NCBI GenBank assembly: GCA_963663375.1
Contig: OY760195.1
Span: 620,001-684,000 of the forward strand
DNA from: JAYREN01 sp963663375
GTDB taxonomy: Bacteria > Acidobacteriota > Holophagae > Holophagales > Holophagaceae
Direction: 5' to 3'
DNA: 64,000 bases
The notes under the pieces were generated by a model. It did not search any database. It was given only the letters and a program-made list of their open reading frames with translations, and was not told where the DNA came from. The translations under genes and the position numbers were made by a program. Within the stretch, counting starts at the first letter, position 1. Each line of letters starts with the position of its first letter. This document shows positions 52,781 to 62,136 of this stretch, piece by piece.

Positions 52781-55459
52781 ATGAAACCCTGGCGTGAAAT
52801 TGCAGTTCCCCACCGCGATGTCCTTGAAGGCACTTTCCAGCAAGCGGAGTTTGCTGCCGACCTGATGGCCGTGCATGAAGGTAGGGCCAACATCACCTAC
52901 CAGGATCCTACGGCCTTTTTCCAGCGCACTTTCGTTACCGAGGGCATGCGGATGCTGTTGACCTCCGTGGCCCAGCGGCTCAATGGCCAAGGCGGCGATC
53001 CCGTCATGCAGCTTCAAACCGCCTTCGGAGGCGGCAAGACCCACACCATGCTGGCGGTGTACCACCTGGCGAAGGGTGGCTACGTCATCAAGGACCTCGC
53101 CGGAATCTCCTCCCTACTGGAACAGGCAGGCCTGGATGCCATCCCGGTCTCCAAACTAGCTGTCTTGGATGGGAACCACCTTGCACCCGGACAGGTGCGA
53201 GATCACGGAGGACTGAAGGTCCGCACCCTATGGGGTGAATTGGCCTGGCAACTCGGCAAGGAGGAAGGCTTCGCCATGGTGAAGGAGGCCGATGCCAACG
53301 GCACGTCCCCTGGGAAGGAAATCCTTCAGCCGCTGCTCGCCCGGTATGCCCCCTGCGTGGTTCTGATGGATGAATTGGTGGCATACGTCCGCCAGTTTGA
53401 AGACAGCAAGGCCCTCTCCGGGGGAACCTACGACAGCAACATGAGTTTCCTCCAGGCTCTGACCGAATCCGTGAAGCAAGTCCCCAATGCCATCCTGTTG
53501 GCCTCTCTGCCTGAATCTGAGGTCGAGGCTGGCAGTCAGAAGGGTGTGGCGGCCCTCAAGGCCTTAGAGAAGACCTTTGGCCGCGTTCAGGCCCTATGGA
53601 AGCCCGTTGCGACCGAGGAGGCCTTCGAGATCGTTCGTCGTCGTCTGTTCGAGACCACCACGGATCTGGCAAGCCGTGACACCGTGTGCCGGGCCTTTGC
53701 CGACGCATACAAGCAGGAAGGCACCAAGCTGCCCAGCAAGACCCAGGAGGCCCGTTACTACGATCGGCTGGTGCAGGCCTACCCCATTCACCCGGAGGTG
53801 TTCGACCGGCTTTACGAGGACTGGTCCAGCATTGAAGGTTTCCAGCGCACCAGGGGCGTGCTGAAGCTGATGGCCAAGGTCATCCACCGTCTCTGGAAGG
53901 ACCAGAACCAGGACTTGATGATCCTCCCCGGCAGTCTTCCGCTGTATGACAGTTCCGTCCGGAACGAGTTGGTCTACTACCTCCAGACTGGTTGGGATCC
54001 CGTCCTGGATCGGGATATCGACGGGGACAGGGCTGAGCCGACCCAACTAGAGACAAAGGAACCACGCTTTGGAGCGATCCAGGCGGCCAGGCGGGTCACC
54101 CGGACGATCTTCTTTGGCACAGCCCCAGCGGCTGCCGCCACCAGGAAGCAACTCACCCAGGGAATGGACCGCGCCCACATCATGCTGGGGTGCCTGCAAC
54201 CCGGCCAGGTGCTTTCCACCTATTCAGATGCCCTGAATCGCGTATTCGCCGCGACCCACCATCTGCATACCAGCGGAGAGATGACCCACGACGCCACCCG
54301 GTTCTGGTTCGACACCCGAGCGGGCCTTCGCCGTGAGATGGAGGACCGGAAACGGCGGTTCAACGACCTTCAGGACCTTCGTCCCAGGCTGGCAACCGTA
54401 GTTCGCAAGATGGCCGAAGGCCAGACCCTGTTCGGGGGAGTTCACGTCTTCACGCCCCATGGGGATGTTCCGGATGATTCGGCTCTGCGCCTGGTGGTGC
54501 TGACTACGGACAAATTCTATAGCCGCCAGGAAGCTCGATTCGCCTATGAGGAAGCCCTGGAGTTCACCAAGAACAACGGTACGAAGCCTCGCCACAAGGC
54601 CAATCGGCTGATTTTCCTGGCTGCGGATCACGACTCCCTGGTGCGCGTGAACGATGCCCTGAGGACAGCGCTGGCCTGGAAGTCCATCGTGGATGACGTG
54701 GAGGCCCACCGGCTCAACCTCGACCAGTTGCAGTTCAAGCAGGCCAAGAAGGACCTTCAGACCGCTGAGGAGGTCCTGCCTCGTGTGGTCCGCGAGTGTT
54801 TCAAGTGGCTCCTCTGCCCCGTTCAGCACACGCCGCAGGGCAAGCCCGATGTGGAAGCCTTCCCTCTGAACACCAGCGGTTCGACCATGGGCAGCGAACT
54901 TGAGCGGGTCTGCCAGGAGAACGAACTGGTGATCGGTGCATGGTCCCCCATTCACCTTCGCACCGCACTGATGGGCTCCTACTGGAAGCCGGACCGACCT
55001 GCGGTCAGCGCCATGGCTTTCTGGGAAGATTCCCAGAAATACCTCTACCTCCCGAGACTCAAGGAGCGTCGGGTGCTGGAGCAGGCCATCTATGAGGGGA
55101 CCAAGACCAAGGACTTCTTTGGGACTGCCTTCGGGGAATCCACTGGAAAGTTTGAAGGCTTCCAGTTGGGCACCGGCACGGCACAGTTCGACGACACGCT
55201 GCTTCTTATCGAGCCCGAGGTAGCTCGGATAGGCCCATTCTGTGGCCTGAGCAGGTGCAGGAATTCCTCTCGAACGTGGAAAAGTCCACGGAGAGTCGAA
55301 TCATTCGCCTCAGCATTTTCATGCAGATTGGCCTGGGTTTGCGGGAATCCGAAACGGCCACTGCGAATTGGCGCTGGTTCAAGCGTCGCAACGCCATCTT
55401 CGAACCCAGTATTACCAAAAATCGGAAGATCCGCGCCATTCCTGTCCCGGCTTGGTTGA
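52781..55459 (+). pseudogene. DUF499 ATPase, C-terminally truncated
   Basis: From ATG 52781 (MKPWREIAVPHRDVLEG, with AGGA upstream), a DUF499 AAA-type ATPase: Walker A FGGGKTHT at about 82-90 and Walker B CVVLMDELVAYV. Homology ends at about residue 816 (FDDTLLLIEPEVAR, near 55228); the next 75 codons are out-of-frame integrase sequence, giving a nonsense tail to 55459. The family is usually 1000 residues or more. The ATPase core itself is intact, so a truncated protein could still be made. Confidence 0.8.
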
Positions 55460-55812
55460 ACAACCTTCTTATTGAGGAATGGGAGCGCCAGGGCAAACCA
55501 TCCGCCGGGTTGATTCTCCCGTACGGAGGCCTGGATCAGCAGGTTTACCGTGGTTTCACGAAGAATGCCATTGCCTCGGCTGGAAAGAAAATGGGGGTGG
55601 ACGGTCTCCACCCCCACCGGCTCAGGGCCACATTCTGCACGGCCCACTTCGAGGCTGGAACGACCATCAATACCATCATGATCATGGTTGGACACAAGCA
55701 CCAGGCAACCACTATGCGTTATATCGAAACGAGGTCGAAGGACGCCCGTGAGGCCCAAGATGAAGTGGCTGTCGCCATGGGATTCAGGAGTTCGACGAAG
55801 ACCACCACCTGA
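55231..55812 (+). pseudogene. Tyrosine-type integrase, catalytic domain only
   Basis: The frame from about 55231 (PILWPEQVQEFLSNVEKSTE; first possible start GTG 55255) carries a tyrosine-recombinase catalytic domain: Arg in GLGLRESE, Lys in NRKIRAIPV, HxxR in HPHRLRATF, His in VGHKHQATT, and Tyr in MRYIE. The N-terminal arm- and core-binding domains are gone, replaced by the end of the DUF499 gene. All catalytic residues remain, but without DNA-binding domains activity is unlikely. It is the probable integrase that inserted the island into ubiA. Confidence 0.78.
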
Positions 55813-55867
55813 ATTCTTTGCCAAACCACAGCACTTAGCCCCGGTGTCGATTTCGAAGCCGGGGCTT

Positions 55868-58800
55868 TTAATTTAGCAAGGATCCATATTCCATTAGACC
55901 GTGTTCTCCTAGCTTATTGATGAGGACGAGTGCACGTTCCCGAAGTTCGTGGTCTCCAGCATTCATAGCCAAACTGAGGATTGGTGCAACTTCATCAAAG
56001 GGAAGGTATCCATGCCCAGTAACCAGTTCCCTGCCAATTAAAATTTCGGAAATAGATAATGCCCCTCCTGGATCAGTCGAAGCTATTTCGGAGAGGCGGT
56101 CCCAGAACAATCCATGGGTGTAATCCTCCCCTTGGCTTATTTCTAGATTTCGGAGCCCTAGGCGGATGGCATCATTTACCGGTATTTCCGGGGTCCTGAG
56201 CATCCACAACAATCCCCCTGCCTCGGCCTTCTTTTCGGGCGTTGCCGGGGATGTTTCCAGCACCGAGAGCCTCCAATCCCATAATGCGGTAGCAGACCTT
56301 GCGAACCCGGCCTGGATCTCGGGTTCCTCCGGTGCCATTCCTTGAGAGGCCCACCAGTAGCAATGGCTTCGTTCCTCGATTGACATGCAATCGAACGTTG
56401 ACTCGATCAGGTGATCCGAATCTCCGATAGCGCAGTGCCCGTAAAGCATCATCCCAACCACGTGCTTGCCAAGAGCACCTGTTATTGACCATTCCTCGCG
56501 GGGTCGGAATGGATCACCCGAGGCATAGCGAACTGTGGTCCGGACATAAATATGTCGAAGTGCATGGAATAATTCAGGATATATTTGACCCGTGGTCAGA
56601 AACGCACCCCACAGCGGGTGCTGATCTGGATCCTCAACGCCATCAAGGCAGAGTTCATCAATGTTTTCATGAAACCAAGACGGAGATAGGTACCATACGA
56701 AGGGAAGCTCTTGCCCAATTACTGCGGATACGCCCTGCTTATCATTGGCACTTTGGCTGATCACCACTTGTAACAAGGGTAGCAATTTCGGCCAGACGAT
56801 TTCATTGGCTTCAATAACACCGATCGGATTTTCCTTCGCGTTCGTGAGGGCCCTATGATGCCATCGGGCGATATCAAACAACGTATCCGTGCATTCGCCA
56901 CCGAGGGTATTGATCGCTCGGTGCAACAATTCCTTGAACTCCACTTCTTCAGCTTCTTCCCGGGGATTAACCCAGGTCTTTGGATCCTTTATGGCTGACT
57001 CAATGATCCCCCAAACTTGTTCCTGACACTGAATCCTAAACAGATCCTTCTTACAACCCAGCCGAAGCTGGTCCAAACAAGCACGGTGAAGGGTCCTAAG
57101 TTCGTTCAATTCAGAGGAGTCTGGATTTTCCCGATCTGACGATGAACCGAGGTGGGGCGTCAGGCTGACGGCCTTCGCCAGAAGATTCAGCCCCTCTTCA
57201 ACGGCGCTGGCTGAGGTCCCCTCGACTCCTTTAGTGATGCCCGCGATTAGAGCCTCAAGATATCCGGGGTGTACCCCCCGACTAATTCCAAGCAAACCAA
57301 TTTGGATAGCCCCCGCGAAGTTTGATTTCGCGAATTCCGAAAGTTCTCGCTTGAGCCCGTGTGTGGTTGGGCCTTCATGGAATCGAGAAGGTTGTCCTTG
57401 ACTCGATGGCGCCCATGCGAGGAGGAAAGAAACCACTTCGTCAAGGGACATCCCAGCCAATTGCTCGGTCGATTTCGGACTACGTTCTCCCCGCCAGGTT
57501 CCACCGGTGGAGTAACGTCCTATTTCATCCAGAGCCCTCTGTTCCTCGGATGGCATTGATGGGGAGACACCAAGCCGTACGGATATATCCAAAAGTTCGG
57601 GCGGGATTTTCTCTTGAAACCACCTAAGCCTTCGTTGCTGCCATTCGGTGTTCAATTCCATCAATAGGCCCGGAGATGGGTAGCCAGATGGTTCCAGAGT
57701 TTCTTCTCCACCTGCAAAACCATTGTTGATGGCGCTTGTTCCATATCTAACCAGTTCCGATGGATCCAGCCCCCTTTCAAGAGCGTGCTTGAAGAGGAAC
57801 CTAGCACTAGTGGATGCATTGGAAAATTGGGCACGAAGCAATTGAGCAGCTTCTTTGTATCGAAATGGCGGAGAAAGCAATCGCCCATCGGATATCACAA
57901 GATCAAGATGGTCTTGAAGGAAAGGCCCAGCATCAGCAAGTACAAGGTAGCGAATTCGCTCAAAAATCGGATGCTCTCTTCGTGCCAGTAGTCTCCAAAC
58001 CTCCCTGGCGGAGGTTTCGTCAGCCAAAGCAATTTGACGGGCAATTCTGCACGCATGGACGACAAGGGGTGCCCGGATATCCCCGTTTGGATCAGCGGAT
58101 TCAAGGGATTCACACCACCGTTGACAATCCTTGGAAGCCTCTTGGTAGTCAACCGCCGCAGATTTATCTGGGACAAGAGCCCTCTGGATTCGTTTCAGAA
58201 GGAATTCCAAGGTTTTCATTCCATCTAGTTGCTCAAGCGCAGGTACACCCTTTTCGACGAATCTTTGCATATGGTGGCTATCTAGGTACCTCCAGATACC
58301 TTCATGTCGGCGGCCTGAAATCCGGAATGGCTTGGAGGCCCCCTCTTCTTGAAGAGTGCCAATCTCCGGGCCAGCAGTGTGGGTCAGAATCAAGGCCAAT
58401 TTGAATGCAGCACTTTGCCCCGCGCTGGCCCAATACTCGATGAGATCTATAACCTGGCTTGCGATGAACCAGGGAGGGCATACAAGAAATCCATTCTTGA
58501 AGAGACCGATTATGGAAGAAGCAAACGATTGAGGTAACTGTATTGCGATGTTTAGGACAGCCTGCCAAACCAAGGGATTCTGATTTTCTGGTGAGATCCC
58601 CTTGATGATTTCTAGGACTTGATCAGGATGGTGCTTCGCCATTCTGATTATGTAATGGGCCTCGTACCATGGTACCGGCGAGGTCAGCCCCCCATCCTGT
58701 TGCCGAAGTCCCGGTGTAGGCTGCAAAAACCTGGCATTCATCAGAGGTTGCAGCCAAGCAGGATGTTGAAGATCTGAATAGAAGGATTTGCGTTGCTGCG

Positions 58801-59434
58801 GATGGATGAGCAGGGTTCTTAGCCGTTCTAGTTGCTCTGGTACTGGGCTTGGAATCTCCATCAGTTTTCTTAATTCGGCGTGGTTGGGGAAGAAAGGCGA
58901 AACTCGCCCCTTCAGCATCTGGGTGAAGAGAGTGAACGCCACTAGCAACCCCTCCCGTTTGGGCCCAGGCGACTGAAAGTGGGATGAGGCCGTGAATATC
59001 TCAACGCAGCGAAACCACTCCCGCACCAAGGGGTGGTCTAGTGGCGCCTGAAACGCACCTGCAATGCTCAGTCGATTCCTCTCGTTCTCAATCTCCGCAT
59101 CACGATCATCGAATGGTAAGGAAAGGCCACCGCCATTCAGGGCACGTATCAAACCTCTAGATAGTTCTCGACCTATGTGACCAATCAAAAAGGGCACACC
59201 TGGGGAATCGATCTGCCTGATCAGACGGACACCTAGGATGTACAACCCGGCTAGTTGGGGATCGAACTGCGTCAATCCCTGCGAGACCTCTCGCTCGTCG
59301 AGGCTCAAGGAGAGGCCTAGATTGGCTTCCAGGGCTTGAGAAGGGTCAATCCCGGTGATGGGAATTCGGGCTGGCCTACTAGAAGAGAGGGGGCCCAGGC
59401 GGTCACCAAACGGGAACTGGGTTTGATCAGGCAT
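55868..59434 (-). CDS. Unrecognised 1188-residue island protein (helical, no known motif)
   Basis: A single intact frame of 1188 codons, A/T-rich and with codon use unlike the host. I recognise no family. The sequence looks mostly helical with many Trp/Leu pairs (RRLRWFQEKIPPELLD, WYLSPSWFHENIDELC, HCYWWASQGMAPEEPE), suggesting a HEAT/TPR-like solenoid. No Walker A, nuclease, or TM segment is apparent. The ATG follows an in-frame TGA directly, with AAAAGGG 9-15 bases upstream, so the start may be real or may follow a lost N-terminal domain. It is divergent from ubiA, 97 bp away. A defence effector role is inference from location only. Confidence 0.7.
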   Translation of the reverse strand: MPDQTQFPFGDRLGPLSSSRPARIPITGIDPSQALEANLGLSLSLDEREVSQGLTQFDPQLAGLYILGVRLIRQIDSPGVPFLIGHIGRELSRGLIRALNGGGLSLPFDDRDAEIENERNRLSIAGAFQAPLDHPLVREWFRCVEIFTASSHFQSPGPKREGLLVAFTLFTQMLKGRVSPFFPNHAELRKLMEIPSPVPEQLERLRTLLIHPQQRKSFYSDLQHPAWLQPLMNARFLQPTPGLRQQDGGLTSPVPWYEAHYIIRMAKHHPDQVLEIIKGISPENQNPLVWQAVLNIAIQLPQSFASSIIGLFKNGFLVCPPWFIASQVIDLIEYWASAGQSAAFKLALILTHTAGPEIGTLQEEGASKPFRISGRRHEGIWRYLDSHHMQRFVEKGVPALEQLDGMKTLEFLLKRIQRALVPDKSAAVDYQEASKDCQRWCESLESADPNGDIRAPLVVHACRIARQIALADETSAREVWRLLARREHPIFERIRYLVLADAGPFLQDHLDLVISDGRLLSPPFRYKEAAQLLRAQFSNASTSARFLFKHALERGLDPSELVRYGTSAINNGFAGGEETLEPSGYPSPGLLMELNTEWQQRRLRWFQEKIPPELLDISVRLGVSPSMPSEEQRALDEIGRYSTGGTWRGERSPKSTEQLAGMSLDEVVSFLLAWAPSSQGQPSRFHEGPTTHGLKRELSEFAKSNFAGAIQIGLLGISRGVHPGYLEALIAGITKGVEGTSASAVEEGLNLLAKAVSLTPHLGSSSDRENPDSSELNELRTLHRACLDQLRLGCKKDLFRIQCQEQVWGIIESAIKDPKTWVNPREEAEEVEFKELLHRAINTLGGECTDTLFDIARWHHRALTNAKENPIGVIEANEIVWPKLLPLLQVVISQSANDKQGVSAVIGQELPFVWYLSPSWFHENIDELCLDGVEDPDQHPLWGAFLTTGQIYPELFHALRHIYVRTTVRYASGDPFRPREEWSITGALGKHVVGMMLYGHCAIGDSDHLIESTFDCMSIEERSHCYWWASQGMAPEEPEIQAGFARSATALWDWRLSVLETSPATPEKKAEAGGLLWMLRTPEIPVNDAIRLGLRNLEISQGEDYTHGLFWDRLSEIASTDPGGALSISEILIGRELVTGHGYLPFDEVAPILSLAMNAGDHELRERALVLINKLGEHGLMEYGSLLN

Positions 59435-59531
59435 TCACTCGACCCTTTTCGGACAATGAGGAAGCACAACAATTGCCGAGGCTGACTGTGTACGGAGACA
59501 TCCCAACCATTTCATCCGATCATGAAAGGCG

Positions 59532-60536
59532 ATGAACGACCAACGCATTCCCTCAGACCCCGAAACACCTCTACCTGAGTTCTCCAAAGAGAGCCCTAGC
59601 CCGGACATAGAAACGCCCGTCGGTTCGCATATGGTTCGCACGGAAAATTTAACGATTCCAAATACCTCTACTTTCAATAACTTGCGCGAACTTCTGGACA
59701 TGATCAAATTCGAGCACACGATCTTCGCGCTGCCCTTTGCCTTTCTCGGCGTGCTGGCGGCCTCGCCCACCCTGCCGGGCTGGCGCACGCTGGGCTGGGT
59801 GCTGGCCGCCATGGTGGGCGCTCGCACGGCAGCGATGACCTTCAACCGGTTGGTGGATGCGGATCTGGACGGGGAGAACCCTCGCACCCGGGACCGCGCC
59901 CTTCCCGCGGGTCGCGTCAGCCGTGGGGGTGCCATGCTGCTCCTCGGCGTTTCCATCACGCTCTTCGGGTTCGCCGCCGGAATGCTGGGGCCCCTGCCCT
60001 GGCAGTTGGCGCCGCTCGCCCTTCTGATCATCCTCGGCTATTCCCTTTGCAAGCGCTTCACGAGCCTCGCCCACACCATCCTGGGCCTAGCCCTGGCGGG
60101 CGCGCCTCTGGGCGGCTGGATCGTCGTTGCGGGGCGCGTGGACCCTCCGGCCTGGTTCCTGGCCCTGGGCGTGCTCACCTGGACCGCAGGCTTCGACATT
60201 CTCTACGCCCTTCAGGATGAACACTTCGATCGGGCCCGAGGGCTACGCTCCATCCCAGCATGGCTTGGAACCACGCGGTCCCTCTGGGTTTCCCGGACTC
60301 TTCATGTGACCGCCCTTGGAGCCTGGGCTACTTTTAACGGGCTCCTGGGCTGCCACCTTTTCCCCTGGGTGGCCTGGGCCGGAGTCGCCCTCATCCTCGC
60401 TCGGGAGCACTGGGTGCTGCGGGATGGCAACCTCGACCTGATCGACCATGCCTTCTTCACGCTGAACAGCCTAGTGGGGCCGCTCTTCTTCCTGGGGCAT
60501 CTGGTGGAATGGCTGCTGGTGCGGTCCTCCGTGTGA
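59532..60536 (+). CDS. ubiA: UbiA-family polyprenyltransferase with island-derived N-terminus
   Basis: A 334-residue membrane prenyltransferase. The first Asp-rich motif is NRLVDADLDGENPRTRDRAL and the second is LQDEHFDRARGLRSIP; about eight to nine TM helices follow. It would attach a polyprenyl chain to an aromatic acid for quinone synthesis. Residues 1-56 (MNDQRIPSDPETPLPEF onward) lie on the island side of the junction; native homology begins at FNNLRELLDMIKFEHTIFALPF. Without the insertion the protein would start at 50685 and be 291 residues. GAAAGG lies before ATG 59532; ATG 59631 is a possible shorter start. Confidence 0.9.
   Translation: MNDQRIPSDPETPLPEFSKESPSPDIETPVGSHMVRTENLTIPNTSTFNNLRELLDMIKFEHTIFALPFAFLGVLAASPTLPGWRTLGWVLAAMVGARTAAMTFNRLVDADLDGENPRTRDRALPAGRVSRGGAMLLLGVSITLFGFAAGMLGPLPWQLAPLALLIILGYSLCKRFTSLAHTILGLALAGAPLGGWIVVAGRVDPPAWFLALGVLTWTAGFDILYALQDEHFDRARGLRSIPAWLGTTRSLWVSRTLHVTALGAWATFNGLLGCHLFPWVAWAGVALILAREHWVLRDGNLDLIDHAFFTLNSLVGPLFFLGHLVEWLLVRSSV
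59621..59641 (+). repeat. 21-bp island arm repeat, right copy
   Basis: Identical to 50880-50900 and placed 43 bp left of the right junction core. It now lies within the new 5' codons of ubiA (residues GSHMVRT). Confidence 0.7.
59685..59714 (+). other. Right island junction (attR-like site)
   Basis: Matches 50709-50738 at 25 of 30 bases, with GACATGATCAA unbroken at 59697-59707. Codons on both sides keep LRELLDMI-FE, so the crossover preserves the ubiA reading frame. Confidence 0.75.
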
Positions 60537-60587
60537 TTGGAAAAATTCGGCCTCGACAGGCTGAATCTTCCCACGTAATTTGAAGCA

Positions 60588-61541
60588 ATGACCCAGCCAC
60601 CGACTCAGCGAAGGGGCCTCAGGCTCAGCCGACCGGATCAGGAACAATTCTTCACTGTGATGGTGGTCTTCAGCCACCGGACCTTCCGCTGGACCATGGC
60701 CCGCAAGATGCTCATCCGGGGCTCGGCCATCATTCTGGGCATCTGGGCCCTGGCCATGATCGGGTCGGCCTATGGTTTCTGGGCCACCAAGCGGATCATG
60801 AGCTTTTCCCACCTCCAGCGAGAAACGGCCGAACAGGAACGCCAGCTCCGCGAGAGCCTGAATCAGGCCCAGGGCCTGGAGGGCGAGATCACCACCCTGC
60901 GGAAGCAGGTCACTGATCTCCTGACCCTGCTCAACCCCAAGGCCCCGGGCACCGACCTCGTGCCCGTCCCGACCCAGGGCGGCGCCCCCCCGCCGAGCCC
61001 CGAGGACGCCAAGGTCAGCAAGCTGAAGGAGGATCTGGACCGCTCCAGCACCCAGGCCCGAATGATCCGGGCCCGCATGGAACCCCTGATCAACCGGTGG
61101 AACCACACTCCCTCCATTCCCCCGACCGCCGGGTACTTCAGCTCGGGTTTCGGCATCCGAATCAGCCCCTTCTCCAGAGCCAACGAGGCCGGAGACGGCC
61201 TCCTTGGATTCCATAGCGGCATCGACATCTCCAATGCCGATGGCACTCCCATTCAGGCGACTGCGGATGGCGTCGTTGAGACCGCTGGCTGGATGGAAGG
61301 GTACGGGTGGGCGGTTCTCGTCCGCCATTCCGATGAGTTGGAAACCCTCTACGCCCACCATTCCCGATTGAACGTGAAGGCAGGACAGAAGGTTCTCCGG
61401 GGCGATATCCTGGGATTCATGGGGCGATCCGGATCTGCCACTGGCGTGCACCTCCATTACGAAGTCCGCCGTGGGGGCCGCGCCGTCAACCCCAACCCAT
61501 ACATGCGGCTTCAGCGTGAGTGGTTGTCATCTTTCAGATAA
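60588..61541 (+). CDS. M23-family peptidoglycan endopeptidase with coiled coil
   Basis: A 317-residue protein: cytoplasmic N-terminus, one TM (about 44-66, GSAIILGIWALAMIGSAYGFW), a coiled coil (HLQRETAEQERQLRESLNQA), a proline-rich linker, then an M23/LytM domain at about 180-300 with zinc ligands in GFHSGIDISN and GVHLHYEV. It would trim peptidoglycan crosslinks. The next gene, 15 nt later, is a bactofilin; M23-bactofilin pairs occur in cell-shape modules. Confidence 0.92.
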   Translation: MTQPPTQRRGLRLSRPDQEQFFTVMVVFSHRTFRWTMARKMLIRGSAIILGIWALAMIGSAYGFWATKRIMSFSHLQRETAEQERQLRESLNQAQGLEGEITTLRKQVTDLLTLLNPKAPGTDLVPVPTQGGAPPPSPEDAKVSKLKEDLDRSSTQARMIRARMEPLINRWNHTPSIPPTAGYFSSGFGIRISPFSRANEAGDGLLGFHSGIDISNADGTPIQATADGVVETAGWMEGYGWAVLVRHSDELETLYAHHSRLNVKAGQKVLRGDILGFMGRSGSATGVHLHYEVRRGGRAVNPNPYMRLQREWLSSFR

Positions 61542-61556
61542 CAGACAGGTGCCTCG

Positions 61557-62066
61557 ATGTCGGTATTCAGCCCCTCCAGCGGAAACGGAACCAAGAAAGG
61601 GCCGAGTCCGACCCAGGCCATTCACACCCTGCTCGGAAAGGGCACCCTCTGGAAGGGTGAGATCCACGCCGGGGCGAATAGTCTGAGGGTGGAAGGCTCC
61701 ATTGAAGGCACCGTCCACAGCGAGGGCGAAGTGACCATTGCCCCCACGGGTGTGGTCAACGGCACCATCCACGCCAAGCACCTAATTGTTACTGGACGTG
61801 TGGAGGGCATCTTCAAGATTGCGGAATGCCTGGAGATCCACGGCACGGGATGGGTCGAGGGCGAAGTGGAGGTCGGCTCCCTGGTGGTGGACGAGGGTGG
61901 CACACTGCTGGGCACCTGCACGCGCCGAGGCGCTAAGGAAACGACCACTCCCTCGAAGGGGAAGGCGGACGATCACCGCCCCCTGGACCGGTCGGCACCG
62001 ATCAATGGGATGCCCGCAGCAGTCGAGCCCCCCCCTTACGCCAAGGCCTTCGACAAGAAGCCCTGA
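61557..62066 (+). CDS. Bactofilin
   Basis: A 169-residue protein. The central DUF583 beta-helix repeats are seen as LGKGTLWKGEIHAGANSLRV, EGSIEGTVHSEGEVTIA, NGTIHAKHLIVTGRVEG and WVEGEVEVGSLVVDEGG. Unstructured charged ends flank it. Bactofilins polymerise into filaments without nucleotide and position cell-wall enzymes; the adjacent M23 peptidase is a natural partner. Confidence 0.93.
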   Translation: MSVFSPSSGNGTKKGPSPTQAIHTLLGKGTLWKGEIHAGANSLRVEGSIEGTVHSEGEVTIAPTGVVNGTIHAKHLIVTGRVEGIFKIAECLEIHGTGWVEGEVEVGSLVVDEGGTLLGTCTRRGAKETTTPSKGKADDHRPLDRSAPINGMPAAVEPPPYAKAFDKKP

Positions 62067-62084
62067 CTCAAACCATTCTTCCGG

Positions 62085-62123
62085 AAACGACGAAGCCCCC
62101 GATGACCGGGGGCTTCGTCGTTT
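62085..62123. terminator. Bidirectional terminator after bactofilin and pentapeptide gene
   Basis: A 17-bp perfect stem, AAACGACGAAGCCCCCG / CGGGGGCTTCGTCGTTT with a five-base loop, between two convergent genes. Confidence 0.93.
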
Positions 62124-62136
62124 CTGGAAAACGCGA

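Larger units (their letters stand above)
50732..59696. mobile_element. About 9-kb degraded genomic island inserted in ubiA
   Basis: Bounded by the two copies of the ubiA core. Base composition is visibly more A/T-rich than the host, most strongly in 50740-51240 and 55860-59530. Contents: helicase N-terminal fragment, methylase C-terminal fragment, DUF499 ATPase lacking its end, integrase lacking its start, and an 1188-residue unknown protein. A 21-bp sequence beginning CGGTTCGCATATGG occurs just inside each end, as expected for integrase arm sites. The integrase fragment lies in the interior, and deletions have fused genes, so the island is probably immobile. Confidence 0.8.
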
